DNA of 64,000 bases from Lasiosphaeris hirsuta (GCA_030549175.1 JAUKUA010000008.1:744001-808000), one strand, 5' to 3'; positions 42,141-55,067 are shown, numbered from the stretch's first letter. Notes: generated from the letters alone by a model not told the origin. Numbers and translations: made by a program.

Positions 42141-43327
42141 ATGGCTATCGAAACCAAGCGCAGCGCAAGCGCTGCTCCTCTTGACAGAAACCTAACGATA
42201 CAACACAAGGCACAAAACTTAGTCAACAACCCGCCAAGGACATCATCAAAGAACGGCAGCAATGAAATGGCCACCAGTACCTCCTCTTGGGATCCTCGAG
42301 CAGTGTCTTTAGGTTCAGCTCAATTAGAGAATGGACACATGGAACCCGCCCCGGTCGAGCCTGTGGACGACCTCCGCTGGGACGTTGGGCCATGCTTCAC
42401 ATACTGGCCACTGGACAATTTGAATTCTTTGCTTTACAGAAAGATTCATCCGTCAAGTTGGTATAATCCGCTACAGGATGTACCAACGGAGGAGGGGGAA
42501 GGGAAGGCACAGGAGAGCACCGCAACTGCTTCAGGCGAGAATTCAGATCCCTCGCCTCCCCAGTCACTATGTCTCTCTTACGATACACTGGCGCCTTTTC
42601 CCCCCATCTCCCACGGAACCAACTCATGGGCCAGCATCAACCCCGAAATGCTCTATCACGAATCGGCTGAGGGCTCCTTCGCAGAACAGCAAGACTCTGA
42701 GAATAGGTGGCCCCCGTACTTGCAAGATGGAGGGTACTTTAAGCAAGAACCTCTCCATTTCGGAATGGATATTGCCGGAGATTCGTACGAGTGCTTATCC
42801 CCCAGCCCGGCTTCTCTAGTCTTTGATCCAGACACCCACAGCCGCCCAGGGCCCAACGAACGCCCCGTTTCGGCAATGCTCCCAGCATCTAGAGTGCAGT
42901 CCTCTATGAAGCGATGGGCATGCCCAAAAGATGAATGCGACAAACACTTCCAGGACAGATCGGCATTGAGGTGTGTCTCGTCTCCTCCCACTGCCGCGTG
43001 CCTTACACTGACATGAATAGAAAACACCTACTTTATCATGTTCGGCCCTACAGCTGCCCTGCATGCAAGATGGGATTTTCGGTTAAGAAGGATTTGAGGC
43101 GTCATCAGCAAACTCGCGATCACGGAGGACAGGATACAAAGGAGTTGCTCTCGTGCCACGAACACGGCTGTGGATTCAGAACATATAGGAGGGATAACCT
43201 CAAGCGGCATTGTAGGTTGAGGCACGAACCGAGGCCGGGCAGGGACACGAGTATGAGTGGAAGCAAGAACGTGTCAGGCGCGAAAGGAGGTGATGAAACT
43301 ATTCCATACGTCGTGGCTGTTCATTAG
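42141..43327 (+). CDS. C2H2 zinc-finger transcription-factor-like protein
   Basis: Two exons (42141-42970 and 43021-43327) around a 50-nt intron give 378 aa; the intron splits the first finger, and splicing restores it. Fingers: CPKDECDKHFQDRSALRKHL (ending YH), CPACKMGFSVKKDLRRHQQT (ending RDH), and CHEHGCGFRTYRRDNLKRHC (ending RLRH). The amino two thirds are Ser/Pro/acidic without fold motifs, as in activation regions. The start at 42141 is the first ATG; sequence upstream in frame lacks one. Carboxyl-terminal C2H2 triplets after a disordered region are typical for regulators that arise near HET and secondary-metabolic loci. Target unknown. Confidence 0.85.
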
Positions 43328-44770
43328 TATTTGAAATTTCCGTTGCCTCTTTGGATACCTCACTCTACTCACTTACAAACTGGTCAAATTTTCCCTCGAG
43401 AGACCAGATGGTATTATATTCTCGAGAATCCACAGTTCTATCAGGCAGGCTTACTCCGACGTGAAGTCGCTCCCCTCTCCGACTAACGAAAATTCTTTGG
43501 CAATGGCAATATGCTACCGCTGTTCAGTAGCCAGTTCGAGACGCATTTAAAGTGAAGATGGCGTCGGATCCAAGAGGGGAAAATATTGTGAGATGGGCTG
43601 GAGGGGTTGGGCAGGTTTATTGGGTGGCCCCTTTGTTGATTTAAGAGGCGGGCGGGGAGTTGCCGCCGAGTGTGTAGATGTATTTGGTTTATTCCGATAC
43701 CAAAAGGACGGAGGGGAGAAATGAGGTGCTGATTGGTAGTCCGAATGTCAATGCTGTGGAGTGGGTAAAGATTCCGCTTATTGATAGCCCTCAACCCACC
43801 CGACAACAGGCGGTGGTGAGGATCGAGGGTGAGTATAGTGTTCAAGGCTGATAATTCGAACGAGGTTACTAGGATTGAAAAGCTAACCAAACATGTAACC
43901 AAACGCTACAAAAAGTTTTGTTTTCCATCGCCACACCCGACGTTGTTGAGGTTCTTCAGGGTTTAGCCAAACATATTCTAATGGAAAGGGGCCGGAGCCG
44001 ACTTCAAAGCCTATCACTAGTTAAGTCTTCTATTGACTTAGGTATTTTGAGAGTGCCTACAGGACAGTTTTAGCTAGGTTTATCCCGATAATGTCTTGTA
44101 CAGATTACATGATCTGAGGTGTGGGTCCAGAGTCAATTGAGTCAACAAAGTGGTGGTGAAAACGTGTTTCCTTTTGTCTCTTAACTCCATCAAAGATTTG
44201 AGCAAATCGCTAGAGGATGTACTGCGGTGATTCATAGGCGTTGCTTCCTCTGGTGCAGTCGATTGCTATCCCCACCTAGCTACATCCGACCATCATACCG
44301 CTGATCAACCACGAATACGCAATCACGTTTATACAATTAGGCTTATAAATGATGGCCCTATGGCTTCGCTCGTCCTCTGGAGAAGCTAGAAGACCATCAC
44401 AAGCAAGTAATTAAAACAATTGGGCTACACACATCGTGATCCTCTGGCAGTGATCACGACCAAGGTAGAGCGTTGCTGACGAAGGAAACGCTACCTATTT
44501 TCGCAAAGGGGATCCATTCTGGTTATCCGACCAAATAAGGGGCTTGTTTCTATATGCTTAGTGCGCTATTTTGATGCCTGGCTTGGGCCTCCGGTAGCCA
44601 CATCAGTCGGTGATATCCTAGCAAACTTTGATCTTCGTATTTTTTGCGTCAGCAACGTTTCCTATGGTAAGGATGGTGGTAACTGTGAGTTGGAATATTG
44701 GTAGCCACAAATCACGGAGCGTGCTTGGATCTAGTAAACAAAGGACGGTGCGTGGAAGATTACTCCTCAG
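43328..44770. other. Intergenic region
   Basis: Contains repeat copy A (43893-43963). A short plus-strand run near 43680-43830 (VLIGSPNVNAVEWVKIPLID) looks like a fragment of a lost gene but cannot be named. Confidence 0.35.
43893..43963 (+). repeat. Dispersed 70-bp repeat, copy A
   Basis: Reads ATGTAACCAAACGCTAC, then AAAAAGTTTTGTTTTCCATC, GCCACACCCGACGTTGTTGA and GGTTCTTCAGGGTT. It aligns over its length with copy B at 61273-61340, and more loosely with copy C. Confidence 0.65.
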
Positions 44771-46257
44771 CTACAGCTCAATCCGCCTCCGATACTCCAC
44801 CATCTTATGCGCTCTTATGTCTCCCATAACCGTCTCGGACAGACTTCCAGCACCGGACTCATTAGGTATGAGGAGAGTGCCCCGCGGTAGAGCGACTAGC
44901 ACCTGTCCAGCATTGAAGAAACGCCGAGCCGGCAGGGCGTACACTGCTCCTTTCTCTGGGATGGGGCCGGAGAATAGCCGCAAAAGGCTATGGATGTACG
45001 CGTTGTCGGCCCTCGGGACAGGGTCTCCGTTATTGACAATGGATAGGAATATCGAGCCCCCTTGGAATGGCACTACCGGCTTTGTTGTGATGGGCGGGGC
45101 TCCAAATGTAATGCAATGGACCGAGCTGAAGGCTATCGTTGCTGTTATTAGCAAGTTTCGCAGGTCTCAGGGGACAGCTCTCTCACCACTTTTCAGCACC
45201 AAACTCTTCTCTCTATCATCCGAAACGGGGTCACATTTCAAAAAGTGCGCATACAACATTGCAGCAACGGCACCGCCTGCCGAATGACCCGTAAACAGTA
45301 GCGTGGGCTTGGACCCAGCTCCAGCAGTGTGCTTGCTCGCGCACAGCTGCCCGTAGATTTGGTCAACGACAGTCACATTCATTGCCTTTGCGCAGGTGAG
45401 GAACCCGGCATGCGCGTTGTAGAAGCCGCCTTCCGTATCAGTGCCCTGAATATTCGTCAGAAGCACAATTCCAGCAGGAGTAGATCAAGGCATCAGATGA
45501 CTGTGACACTTACTAAAAAAGTGTCTTCAACAGGCCATTCCGCTCCATCGTTCAGATTGACCATCCAGTCGTGGGTGGTGACAGAGCCCCGGATGGCTAC
45601 CACAATCACATTGCTCGAGTTGGCGCCGTCTTCTCTAGGAGCATACAGTACGGTAGTAGTAGCTTTGACAGAGCCGCCAAGGAGGTCGGCATCGATCTTC
45701 AGTGGACTACCAACCTCGTCGAACTCGCTTGAGATGAGATGCTGGGTCCCCTCCCTGGCATAGACTTTCACTGCACTCAAAGCAGCGAGTCTCAATAGCT
45801 GGCGCCGAGACGTCTCACTATCGCTGGTCAACTAGTGCCCAGAGACGGGGGGACTTAACACTGACTGTGGAACCTCTATTAATGAACATTGAGCAAAAGA
45901 GGAATTCGAACAGGCTTGCGCTTTTTCGACCCATCTACTCTTTTCAACAACATTACCAAGGCTTGCGTCTGTGACCACTCGTTAGTGCTAGGCGCCCGAA
46001 TGCGAGGTCCCGCTGACTAGAGTTAACCGCTATATACCTCTACCGTCGGTACTTTGAAAGTAATCATTGAGTTCATCAGATGCATTTCGCAGCCCGCGCA
46101 ACGCCGCAGCGCTGTTTACCGAACCAGACACATTGGCACTCTCGGCAGACGCTGTGGCGGAGGATCCAGCAACCGCAAGAGCCGTCACCGGAGACTCTGA
46201 GTGCTGCTTTCTCCTGAAGAAGCCCAGAATCCCGCGTTTTCGGTTGGAAGTGCTCAT
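44771..46257 (-). CDS. Class 3 lipase-like alpha/beta hydrolase
   Basis: The core exons are 45831(or earlier)-45514, 45445-45187 and 45141-44771, joined by 68- and 45-nt introns. Motifs: VIVVAIRGSVTTHDWMVNLN (oxyanion-loop region), TLLFTGHSAGGAVAAMLYAH (nucleophile Ser in GHSAG), NNGDPVPRADNAY (acid Asp), and MGDIRAHKMVEYRRRIEL (catalytic His). No ATG opens the second exon; an upstream exon MSTSNRKRGILGFFRRKQHS (ATG 46257, about 70 codons, Ala/Ser-rich) probably starts the gene, but its splice junction is not resolved. Without a signal peptide it is probably intracellular. It is divergent from the 938-aa orphan across about 545 bp. Confidence 0.82.
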
Positions 46258-46802
46258 ATTTCAGTTGAGTCGTAGCTGTGTTCCCTCGAGGCCGAACGGT
46301 GATGCTCTTGGATCGAACCGTGCTATTTATGCTGTGATCCACGTGTGTAGGTTCTCCACGCACTGACTTTGAAGCTGCGCCGTTTAGTGTCGCTGGCTTG
46401 GCTCTGTTCAGCTGAAAAGAGGCTATGCGTTTCAAAAATTCCTCAATGAGACAGAATGCATTAATCTGGGAGGCTCTAATCTGGACCCGCATTGTTGCTG
46501 CGGCCTGCAGCAATTAATGCGTTTCAAATATATCCCATCTCCTGCTCTAGCTTTCTCAGCCCTATTAATCCCCTAACAAATTGGTTACCCGTTATGCAGA
46601 CGCCTCCGTGCTAGTAAAAGGCACAAGCGTCTCTTCCACGAATTGTCAGGTTTAGCCCGCGAAAGTCCCATCATCGTTCACCTTGCATCGACCGGCCTAC
46701 TGCAATCGCCTAGTCATTCAACGGCCTTGTTTCTTTGAAAGGTACTGGTCCTGCTCGCCATCAGATCGCTTAAACAAGAACCAAGTTTATACGACTCGCA
46801 AT
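46258..46802. promoter_or_regulatory. Shared divergent promoter region
   Basis: The 545 bp lie between the lipase start (46257) and the orphan start (46803). Two head-to-head genes with no other gene between them suggest joint regulation. No specific site recognised. Confidence 0.4.
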
Positions 46803-49752
46803 ATGAGTAGTGACTTTTTAGACCCGTCGCTCTCGAACGATTCCATCGACAAGCACATTGCCGAGTTCCAATGGAAGAGGCTCACCAAAGGGCGAGTAGA
46901 AGATGACTTCCGCACGATCTGGGATAGCATTGCTGGACTGTACTGGGCAGGTGTTGAGAGAGATATCGCAGCAGCCATCATCGCTCTCGCCGAGTTCAAT
47001 GAACATCAAGCCGCTAGTCTTCCTGTCGAGGACTATCGGCCAGAAGACCTAAAAACCGATCATTTAGCGGAACTTATCGATCTCTGGAACCCGTTCGACG
47101 TTCAGAACCCCCTCGGCGCACAACTTGGTAGCCCGAGCGAGCTGCAGCGTCTGAAAGAACGCGTTCACGCAAGAGTGGTCGATCAGTTCCAAAATCTCTG
47201 GCTCGAGGAAAGACGCGCCCAAGCCATCCTTCAATCTTTGGGTCTGGCAGATATTGATTTCGTCCGGGAGTATCGTCGGCCCATCTTCAGATCGCTGGGT
47301 CAGCGCCCCCAGATCCAAACCGATGAAGATGAGTATCATCTCGAGGCGGTCCAGTGCTCCAGCTGTCGACATTGCGTACGGTCATTTCACTGGTTTGAAT
47401 GCAAAGCAGGCTGCATCGACAACCCCGAAAAGACCAACATGTTTTCCATTTCGCGGCCAGACGACTCTGACGAGACGCGTCGATCCTTAAATCAGGGCAT
47501 ACACGCCTTGGTACTCGCCAAGGCACAGGAAAAGGTTACGCCGTATACGTTATGTCCGCGGTGCTTTGAGAAGTCAGCACATCCCTACGACCATCTCCAC
47601 GCGGTCAGAGACTTTCCAGAGGGCAAGTTTTTCAAGTCAAAGCGCGCCGACTTTGGCTTACAGCTCGACATGTGGGAAGACCAGCTCGACGGCCGACTTC
47701 TCATGGGTCTTGGAGCTCTTACGCTCGATCAGCTTGCTTCAGGATCCTCTGTATTCTCTCATGCGTCTACGCGGCACATATTTCCGGCCGGAAATACCCA
47801 CTGTTCTGTCATGTTTGGGCCATTGGTCATCGAAAACGGTAGCGGATTGTAAGCCATTCTCTGGCATCTGTGTGCTCCTCGTCTGCGCCGAACTAATCCT
47901 GCCGAGATAGTATGCCTGATGGCGCTCGAATCTCCCTCCGGGGTATACCCAACCTCTCCACCATTGCCCTAAAGGATCTTCAGGAATTCCTATCAGAACC
48001 CGAGGACTACGTCTTGCTAGAGAGAGGAGAAGTCCTAACACAAAATCACCTTGCCGTCTCGCAAGACAGGCATCTCTATACCGCAACGCACCCAGTGCAG
48101 GGTCGGAGAATCATGAGCACCCAAAAGCAGATAGCTAGCGGCCTATTCACGCTATCGCGCCCAGAAGTTGCCAGCGCTGAGAGAAGCATCCTCAGAAAAT
48201 TCATGTACGTCGCAAAATTATGGAAACAAAATACCCGAGAAAACGGGTTTGGACAGATCCCCGAGCTTCGAGCTGTGCTCCGCTCTCACGCTCAGCTTAT
48301 CGTTGCGGCAATACAAACCGCCCTCGGTCCCGAGATCTCCAAGATGCTCTACTGCCTAGCCAAGCGCCTCCACAGAGGAGTCAAGCTCAAGTACGATAGG
48401 GTCTCCAACAATTGCCAAGACTTTAGCAGCGCCATGCTCTTCAACCACGACGAATGGGATGCCCATCTTGGTAGCGTGTATCCACAAATGCCCCCAAGAA
48501 GCGACCAAACTCCCGAGACTCAGACCTTTCGTTACATGATGAGCTTTGCGGGCAGAATGCAGCACAAGGAGTTCTTTGTAAGCCCTCTCATGAGCTCGCT
48601 TCAGCTCTACGATTCCTTTGGCCACAATGAATCCGATCTCATTGACCATACCATCAATGTTCGGACGAGGCAATGGGATGGCCACACCATGCTCGCCCAT
48701 GACGTGTATTTGATGAAGAATCAATCGATGACTTGTGACTACAAGCAGAGGTGCGTGATCAAATCCCCTTGAACTTTTACTAACCTATCCCCAAATCTAA
48801 CCGTCGAAAAAAAAAAATTAGTTGTTCCCTGGCCGACCATCTCCTCGACGGCCCGCATGATAATCTCTCCGTGCTGACCACCCACGTCCACCGCCAACGA
48901 ATCATGTACACGAAGCCGAAGAGCTCGTCCGATGCCGTAGGCTTCAGCACACTTCTGGTGAACCAGAGCCCTGTGGATTGGATCAAGAACCGTTTGGAGG
49001 TCTTGCATCGCCTTCGCCTGCTCAACTCCTTCCTTGGTGTGCTCGCTGATGAGTTCGGATCTCTCGTCTCCGATGACGGAGTAGAGAGCCAGGGGTTACT
49101 CCTCCAAGCCTGGAATCCAGTGGACAGCCGACTGGGCCGCTGTTGGAGCTGCAACAAACGGGACGGCCGGAATATTCTCAGGCCGACCTGGCTGGACTCG
49201 AAACCGAAAATGGATAATTCCAGGTGGACCTTGCTCTCCTCCATATGGCACACCTCGCCAGATCTGTACGCCAAGGAGGCCTGGAAAGGACGCTACAGCC
49301 ATCTTCAAAAGCAGCTATTTTCCAGAGGTAGCGTAAACAAGTCTCTCACGCCCCCTGGAACGTGCGACTGCTCAACGTGCGGGCGAATTTGGGCATCGAG
49401 GTTATGCTCCCGGGCCACCAGGCATGCTGCATCGCAACAGTCGGTCCCTCCTGCCGAGAGATCGAAGGCGTACTCACCAAGCCATCCCGACTTTGTTCCC
49501 CTAGACCAGCTGCTCGCCGCGATGAACCTCATAGGACCTTCTAAAAGGGTTGTCACCGAGTTCCTCAAACAGCTCACCCGCACCCCAGAGTATCTCGGCT
49601 ATCAGAAATCTACGGAACTCCAAATAAAGATGTTCCCAGGTGTCTATGCGGTTTATTCGGAGCGAGCAAGCTCGTATGCGGGAGGTCAAGGAGCTTATCC
49701 ACCTTTCTTAGAGTGGCTGGCCGCGATACACGCGGAGGAACGTGATTCATAA
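46803..49752 (+). CDS. 938-aa orphan with a Cys/His cluster and an NNCQ motif
   Basis: Three exons (46803-47848, 47911-48750, 48822-49752; introns 62 and 71 nt) join exactly in frame. The first ATG is 46803 (MSSDFLDPSLSND). Exon 1 has a zinc-ribbon-like cluster: VQCSSCRHCVRSFHWFECKA, GCIDNP and later YTLCPRCFEK (about residues 185-265). Exon 2 has ISKMLYCLAKRLHRGVKLKY followed by DRVSNNCQDFSSAMLF (Cys about 517), a pattern seen in LRAT/NlpC-P60-like or PPPDE-type thiol enzymes, but I cannot place a partner His with certainty. Exon 3 has CWSCNKRDGRN and later CDCSTCGRIW. No membrane span or P-loop. The overall family is not recognised. A HET-domain fragment follows 100 bp downstream on the same strand. 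Confidence 0.75.
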
Positions 49753-49854
49753 TTAGCCTCACTTCTGGGGCTCACTCCCCGTGCATCCGAATGGGGATTT
49801 CAGCTCAAGTCATCTCCCGAGGAATAGCAGGAAACTCGGCCCCCAGATACAAGT

Positions 49855-50011
49855 TGGTGTATCGACCAGACGTCCCTCGACGAGCGCAGCGCAGAGGCCG
49901 CGCTCATGGGCAAGGTATACCACGAAGCAGCCCAAGTCGTGGTGGAGTTCGGTGAGAAGGATCCCCCCTACGGAGAAGGCGATGAAACTCCTCGAAAAGA
50001 TCAGGAATCAT
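49855..50011 (+). pseudogene. HET-domain fragment
   Basis: The frame WCIDQTSLDERSAEAALMGK continues as VYHEAAQVVVEFGEKD before a stop. This matches the HET block WIDAICINQxxxEERxxQVxxMGxIYxxAxxVxVWLG. No LSYxWG block precedes it and no WxxQE block follows. The fragment begins 100 bp after the stop of the orphan gene, so it is either the relic of a deleted HET gene or a lost fusion partner. Confidence 0.6.
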
Positions 50012-52706
50012 GAAGGGGCTAGGCGGGATCTGGGACTCGCCGAGGCAAGCGTGGGCGCGCTTGGTGCGGATGTTCTTGGAAGTGAGCGAGGTTGCATGCG
50101 CGAGCGAGGGGCTTAGCGGCGCGTACGGTGGCGGTGGGGAAGGATGTGATCGGGCCGGTGTTTCAGCGGAGTTAGTTCTTACAGATATAGGCAGTGTAGG
50201 AGGTGACGTTTTCGAACCCGGAGCATATTGTTATGTGGTGTCGAAATGCCACGTTACTATGGCTGCGGCTGGTTACGGTGGTTGGGAGGACGCGATGCTG
50301 CTGCTGGCGTACCTGACGGAGAGCATGTTGGCCGACTGTGATAAACGCGAAGGTGCGATACTGGCTATCTGTCCCGCTAATACTGCCTGGGGTTGACTAT
50401 GCCGCTTACGGAGATGGCCGCAACAGATCTCAATTAGAAGATATACGCGCTGTATCGGCTGTTATATTGAATGACCGTTGGTAGCCTGTTCCTTCTAGAT
50501 TACAGGTTGCCAATGTTTCGGTTTCGAACAGTATCCTTATTGATGTAGACCTTCGCTGCCTTTCGTTTAGAAAGCTTCGCCGCTTCATCCATGGAGCAGT
50601 GGTAAAACCATACACTAATCTCATGGCGGCGTAGCGGAAAACTAGAGGATCCAGGGTGCGTATCAAACATCGTTTCTTCGCAGATGTCACTATAGATACG
50701 ATGCTAGAGCACACATAGTATCTGGGCGAGACTCACTAGAGCAACTTGTGACTTACGTTCTGCCCTATACTTTGTGCCCTCAGTGATGTCGTCTCGGCGG
50801 AACACCCAAAACCGGTCATGTCCCATTGATGGAGCTGCCTCGCCGCTCTACACATTATCGTATCCACCACCACAAAGCCGGTAGTCGACCTACGGATTCT
50901 CTGATAGGTCCCGTTTAGAAACTTCACACAGCGAAGACATTCACTTGCATCAGCCTCTGATTTGGCACGCAAGTTTACCGATCAGAGCATTCCAAAGCAT
51001 TGAAGCAGTGGCATCGGTGATATCTAAGCCGAAGATGAAATATTTATTTATTTCTTTGTGTTTGAGCACAAAGAAAATAGCTGTGTGATAAACACTACAC
51101 CCGAAACCAGGGCCGAATATGCCTCCATCAGATGGTAGATACGGGGAGGGGACGAGTGGACGGGCCAAGTTAGATCGGAAAGGGCTTCAGCTGCCTGTAG
51201 CACGGGCTGCATCCAAGGTAACAAGGATAAGAGTGCAAATTGCAACACCGTGGAACGTAGTGCTGGGGGGTTACAAGAAGATTAGTTAAAGCCTGGCTCA
51301 CCTTCTGGATGACGGAGGGCTAGATGCATTTCTAGATATTGGCCTTTCGGAGGTGGGAAGGTATTCTGTGACTTCTTTGTGACCTGCCTCGCGAATCCTC
51401 CCGAGTCTCACGCAACACGGGATAATTTTCTTATCAGAATCACTGTACTTTTAGAAGCGGGAGAATACATGGAGTTGTAAACGTGCATGATTGTATTGCT
51501 TGTTTGGTCTTTGGCTGTGCCAGAGACCTTCATCTTATAGTCGTATGTAATCGCCACTGTTGTGGCACTGTAGTATCACTCATTGCTATTTTTGTCATCC
51601 AATTGCTTCCAGTGCCTTCTATGTGACAACACCGACTTATGATATAATCACTGCAGCTGCTGATAGGCTGAGGGGAGCTTGTTCCATCGCTGCGGCGCTA
51701 CTCTTCCAACTTGTGTAGACAGCAATCATAATGGCATGGACGCTTTCTTTCACTGCAAGCCTAGCTAGGAATGAGTTAAATCTCCCTTTTAGTTTATTCT
51801 TTATGTTTATGAAGGGAATTTTAACGTGATACATCGCTGAAAAGGGTCCAGTGTCGTTGGACGGCTGGTCCTTTTAGTATCTATGACGTCGATTTGTCGT
51901 AGTTGTGCCTTCAATGTCAGCATTGGTGGAAAGTGAGCGAGTGAAAGAGGGAGCATCAGCTTTGGAGCTACTAAGCTTCCACAAACCGGCTTTGGTAAGT
52001 AAGGATATTTAAGATAGCAGTGCTTGTTTATTAGTTAAATGTATTACCACAATTGGAGTACATGATTTAAAATACCAGCCGCGGGACGAGGACACTTTAG
52101 TGTCCTGGGGTTGCCCCAGCATTGCTGCAGTGATGCGGCGCAGCATCACAGGAGGAGGGGAATGGATGATTTACCAATTATGTGAGGTAGCCTATGCACC
52201 GTTCTTTTACTTCGCGAAGTTAAAATTGGGGGCCATGAACAAAGATGCTCGATTGAACTAGAGCTGTAGCTTTTGAGCCTTGTGGTTTTGCTCGGGTCAG
52301 GACTTGGTTGCTATTAACTTCCGATAGGGATCAAAGAATATTAGTTACTGAGACGCTCCTCGGGTTGTGCGTGCGTGCTCGTGTGAACATGTAATACTTT
52401 TGAGTATTTAGCCGGAAATTTCGAACGCTCAATTTAACAAGATTTCGCGGTTCTTACCCCCTTGGCGATAATGCGCTGCATAAGTGACACGTTGGGGGCT
52501 GGTGGGATCTGCGGTTTCAGGCAAAAGCCCCGTGGAGCCTGTTTCGCATCGGTACTTTTGCACATCGCCGCCACTCTAGTAGCCGTAGATTTCCTTTACT
52601 TCTTGCAAACTTCTTCCCCCCCCCCCCAAATGCCACCCTGAGCGGCTCACATAACCGTGAAACTGGCCAGCAACTTAGATGAACATTTGCTTCATCCCCA
52701 TCCCCT
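50012..52706. other. Long intergenic region
   Basis: No gene recognised. The 129-codon frame at 50010-50396 is unassigned. The minus-strand frames at 50430-50972 are short and unassigned. A stem-loop cluster is at 52089-52149. A run of nine or more C lies near 52618-52627. Confidence 0.35.
52089..52149 (+). other. Cluster of three perfect stem-loops
   Basis: AGGACACT-TT-AGTGTCCT (52089-52106), CTGGGG-TTG-CCCCAG (52105-52119) and GTGATGC-GGCGCA-GCATCAC (52130-52149) follow each other within 61 bp. All three stems are perfect. The transcribed product, if any, is unknown; neighbouring DNA is AT-rich and unstructured. Confidence 0.5.
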
Positions 52707-55067
52707 ATGCTTAATGAAATCACAGGAGACAGCAGGAGCTCCCTTTATGGGGAGCTTCCGTCACTCTCACCAAAGACCCCAACCATGTGGCCGCAGGATC
52801 AAAGCTCAATAGACGCCCCGAGTTTCAAACAAACACACCTGCACAACGTTCCACATTTGCAGAAAGGCGCCCAGGGCTCGGTTCCCTCACAAATACCGCG
52901 GCGACGAAGAACTGGATTATACCTAACCTTCTTTGAGACCCTATGGGTGTGGTCACCTGAGATTGGCAGCTGCATAGTTGGTATCATTATCTTTGTTGGT
53001 GAGTTGGGTCGTGTGGTCCCTTGAGCCCGATCTATCGAGGCAAGTCGACACACCACTGGTTGAAGTGCTCTGACTTTGCTTCGGTCAGCCATCATAATCA
53101 TCTTGAGAGTTTTTGACGGCAAAGAACAACCGGAGTTAGTTCTTGGATTTACTATCAACTCTATCCTCCAGTACCTTACTTCCTTCGCAAAACTTGCCCT
53201 TCTCGTCCCGATCGTGGAGGGATTGAGTCAGCTGAAGTGGCTCTGGTTTGCCTCAGAACCGCGGTCGCTTCGGGAATTCCAACTTTACGATGAAGCAACT
53301 CGTGGCGGGCTAGGAGTACTCAAGCTGTTATTCAGTCTGAAGGGACTGCTGAAGTCGTAAGTTGAGCACCCGATGTGATATCTTCTCTAACAGCTTCCCT
53401 TTCTTTACCCCTTCTCCTTCCCCCCTTCCCCGGCCTCAGTCTCTCTCAAAGACGCTCACTCAACGGATTTAGGCCACTTTTGTGGCTAGCTAGTAGCCTG
53501 CTAATCTCTGGAATCTTCACGTCGGCCGTGACCCAACAAGTTGTCACCATCGAGTCTGACCTCGCGTTAAGTTCCTCCCCTGACGCGGTGGCTGTGGCCC
53601 CCAAGGCGTCTATCTACTCACGATGGACCGGGAGCAAATTTGAGCTCGGTATGTGTCTTGCATGACAGCCCATGTGCTAAATATCAAAGCAAATCGCTTA
53701 CAGGGTCATCTCAAATTCCTTAGAACCCAACGATCAGCTAGATCTTGAGCAGGTCATTCTTGACACAGCCTATCTAAAGCCGACGACATCCGTTCAGCCC
53801 CTAGACCCGATTTGCACCACAGCAGACTGCCTCTTCCCACGGTTTGGGACATTGGCTATTTGTGCCAACACGACCGAAGCAACGGGCAATACATCCCCCG
53901 GAGTCCCGCAGCTCCTTGGAGTGCTAGCCAATGCCACCATCACAAATCTGAACAATCGGTCTCGCCCAGGATACATGGAACTGCCGCGCTCGTACCTAGC
54001 CGGCGGGTCTATCATGTATCTACCCTCACACCTGTTCAGTGAGCAAACTACAACCGCAGCCCTAGCTGACATTATGTTCATCTACACGACCAACGCCGTC
54101 GAGCCGGCGCTCTTGCAGCCCCGGGATCTACGTTTTGTCGAGGTCATTCTCTACGTGTGCGTTAAGGGATTTGACAGCCATGTCGCGCAGGGCGTGAGAA
54201 CAACGGAGGAGACAGGTTCCACATCCAGGATTGTTTTGTCTGGCGGGAGTAACATCACGTCTCTGAACGGCATATGGAACATGGAGAAGTACGAAACGGA
54301 TCCGCAGGTGGCATGCAAGCCGGGCGTTGCTGGCCTCATGATTGGGTTTGTGCCCCCCGAAGGCGTGCCGGGAAAGTACAAAGTTGATCTCTGTACCGCA
54401 CTGATGACCTCGAGCGTTCTCAACCAATACATGGCAGGATTTATTGCCCTCAAGGAAGAGGACAAGAGTGGTCAGCAGGCCGTGGGCATGATATCGAGCG
54501 CACTTGGCATAGCGCTGTATGGGGGGTTTATGGGTGATACGCCTAACCCGGACGCGCAAGTCGAGAATCTGAGGGGGATGGCAAGTAACATGGCCGATGG
54601 GCTAACCAATATGTAAGTGCAGCGTATCCCCACTTGGGTCAACTGCCCGTTCTGGGTTGGGAGCCCCTGCATTACTACAGGTACACATGTTTGGCGGGTG
54701 TGCTGACACAGAATCTTCTGCAAGGATCCGGTCGAAAGGAGCATCATATACCAACTCATCGGGCGCAGTGCTAGGAGAGGCGCTTAGTTCCCGCGCGGTT
54801 GTCCGGGTCCGCTGGGCTTGGCTAGCTCTCCTTGCAGCACAGCTGCTACTCGCCATCCTCTTCCTCATCGGCATCATGGTCACTACCAACAGGGACGGCG
54901 TGCAGGTAATCAAGAGTTCGGCCATTGCAACACTGTGCGTGCTCGAAGATGGTACGAAAGGCCGCCTGGGGCCGGTTGGGGACGTAAAGCAACTATCAAC
55001 CCTTGCTGCGGACGTTAGGGTTAGGCTCAAGTATGACGGGTCTCTAAGACTCACCGACGCGGGGTAA
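52707..55067 (+). CDS. DUF3176-type transmembrane protein
   Basis: Five exons (52707-52998, 53089-53356, 53452-53648, 53724-54612, 54725-55067) give 662 aa in frame. The order matches DUF3176: TLWVWSPEIGSCIVGIIIFV (membrane span), LRVFDGKEQPELVLGFTINS, LVPIVEGLSQLKWLWFASEP, LREFQLYDEATRGGLGVLKL, then FRPLLWLASSLLISGIFTSA with VTQQVV. The middle is an extracellular loop with CTTADCLFPRFGTLAICANT. Near the end a second span lies at WLALLAAQLLLAILFLIGIM. Function of the family is unknown; it is common in Pezizomycotina and often lies near HET genes. No signal peptide other than the first span. Confidence 0.88.
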
